The position numbers and the translations under genes were made by a program. Source: Thereva unica (lineage: Eukaryota > Arthropoda > Insecta > Diptera > Therevidae). From it: DNA of 64,000 nucleotides. Positions 63,706 through 64,000 of this stretch are shown here, piece by piece. Below the pieces are notes generated by a model. That model was given only the letters and a program-made list of their open reading frames with translations. It searched no databases and was not told where the DNA came from. Numbering within the stretch: the stretch's first letter is position 1; the number at the start of each line of letters is the position of its first letter. The DNA is taken from positions 1 to 64,000 of the forward strand of contig CATLJY010000173.1 in NCBI GenBank assembly GCA_949987705.1, in the 5' to 3' direction.

Positions 63706-64000
63706 GAATGGCTCACTCACACGCCGCCCTGAATGGCTCACTCACACAGGAACCTCAGGAAAACAGCAACAATGCACAGCCGATAAGAATCAACACCCGG
63801 GCCCCATCCAAGACGGAAATAGTAACCGCAATTCATGCGATGGCCAATGGTAAAGCAGCTGGAAAAGATGGCATCCCGCCAGAATTGTTGAAAGCCGACT
63901 CAAGCCTCATAGCAGATGCGCTTCAGCCAATCCTCGAATTAGCATGGAACACCTGTACCTTTCCGGAGGATTGGACGGAAGGTATCATAGTCAAAATACC
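63706..64000 (+). pseudogene. LINE reverse transcriptase fragment, runs off the window
   Basis: Starts with a duplicated 17-bp word (63706-63722 and 63731-63747). The frame then gives I-R-I-N-T-R-A-P-S-K, M-A-N-G-K-A-A-G-K-D-G-I-P-P-E-L-L-K, L-A-W-N-T-C-T-F-P-E-D-W and G-I-I-V-K-I-P, which is the RT entry region of a non-LTR element. Only about 80 residues are inside the window; clade not assignable. Confidence 0.8.

Overview
This is eukaryotic, AT-rich, repeat-dominated DNA, most likely from an insect (a fly is my best guess). The basis is the mixture of element families: BEL/Pao, several Ty3/Gypsy lineages including a CsRn1-type lineage primed by tRNA-Trp, Ty1/copia, a CR1/L2-like LINE with a PHD-finger ORF1, an RTE LINE, a pogo/Tigger-like DNA transposon, and PIF/Harbinger remnants with short TWA-flanked MITEs. 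No complete single-copy host gene is visible. The only probable host-gene trace is a myotrophin-like ankyrin fragment with an in-frame stop near 47.2 kb.

Layout. 1-905 is a tandem satellite (about 128 and 111 bp variants). 906-3540 is AT-rich with a dispersed repeat and one hairpin MITE. 3541-7202 is a second tandem array of about 29 units of about 118 bp, ending in a (CAGA)n tail. 7203-46148 is one giant nest: an outer Ty3/Gypsy element (element I) carries in turn (a) Gypsy element II (8009-15197, TSD AGAG), itself holding a 1.85-kb solo LTR (11049-12894, TSD AGGT); (b) a pogo/Tigger-like transposon (16773-19779, TA duplication); (c) Gypsy-A (20535-30507, TSD AACCT), itself holding an intact antisense LINE; and (d) a BEL/Pao element (32031-45697), itself holding Gypsy-B (33633-41506), which holds a 1.6-kb TIR element (39388-40966, TSD ATAA). 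Removing the inserts puts element I back in conventional order: LTR, PBS, gag, protease, RT, RNase H, integrase, LTR.

46149-49290 is the least repetitive stretch: two hairpin MITEs with 3-bp TWA duplications, the myotrophin-like relic and a Jockey-like LINE fragment. 50004-57860 is a minus-strand Gypsy element (element IV) whose gag region has been replaced by an RTE fragment. Its primer-binding site is not the usual ~18 nt but the complement of a whole tRNA-Lys(CTT), including a templated CCA. 58079-61215 is a 3'-truncated copia element. 61430-63705 holds PIF/Harbinger remains (Myb/SANT exons in two orientations and a transposase C-terminus) with a TA-flanked MITE inside. 63706-64000 is a LINE RT fragment running off the window.

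The units with intact reading frames are the LINE (ORF1 and pol), Gypsy-B gag and pol, and the Gypsy-A pol (with its integrase core missing). Everything else is frameshifted. LTR comparison by eye gives a relative chronology: element I oldest (about 4% LTR difference), then element II, with BEL, Gypsy-B and Gypsy-A very young. The clearest unusual signal is the full-length tRNA/LTR junction at 56589-56667. I did not find a convincing new cellular gene system.
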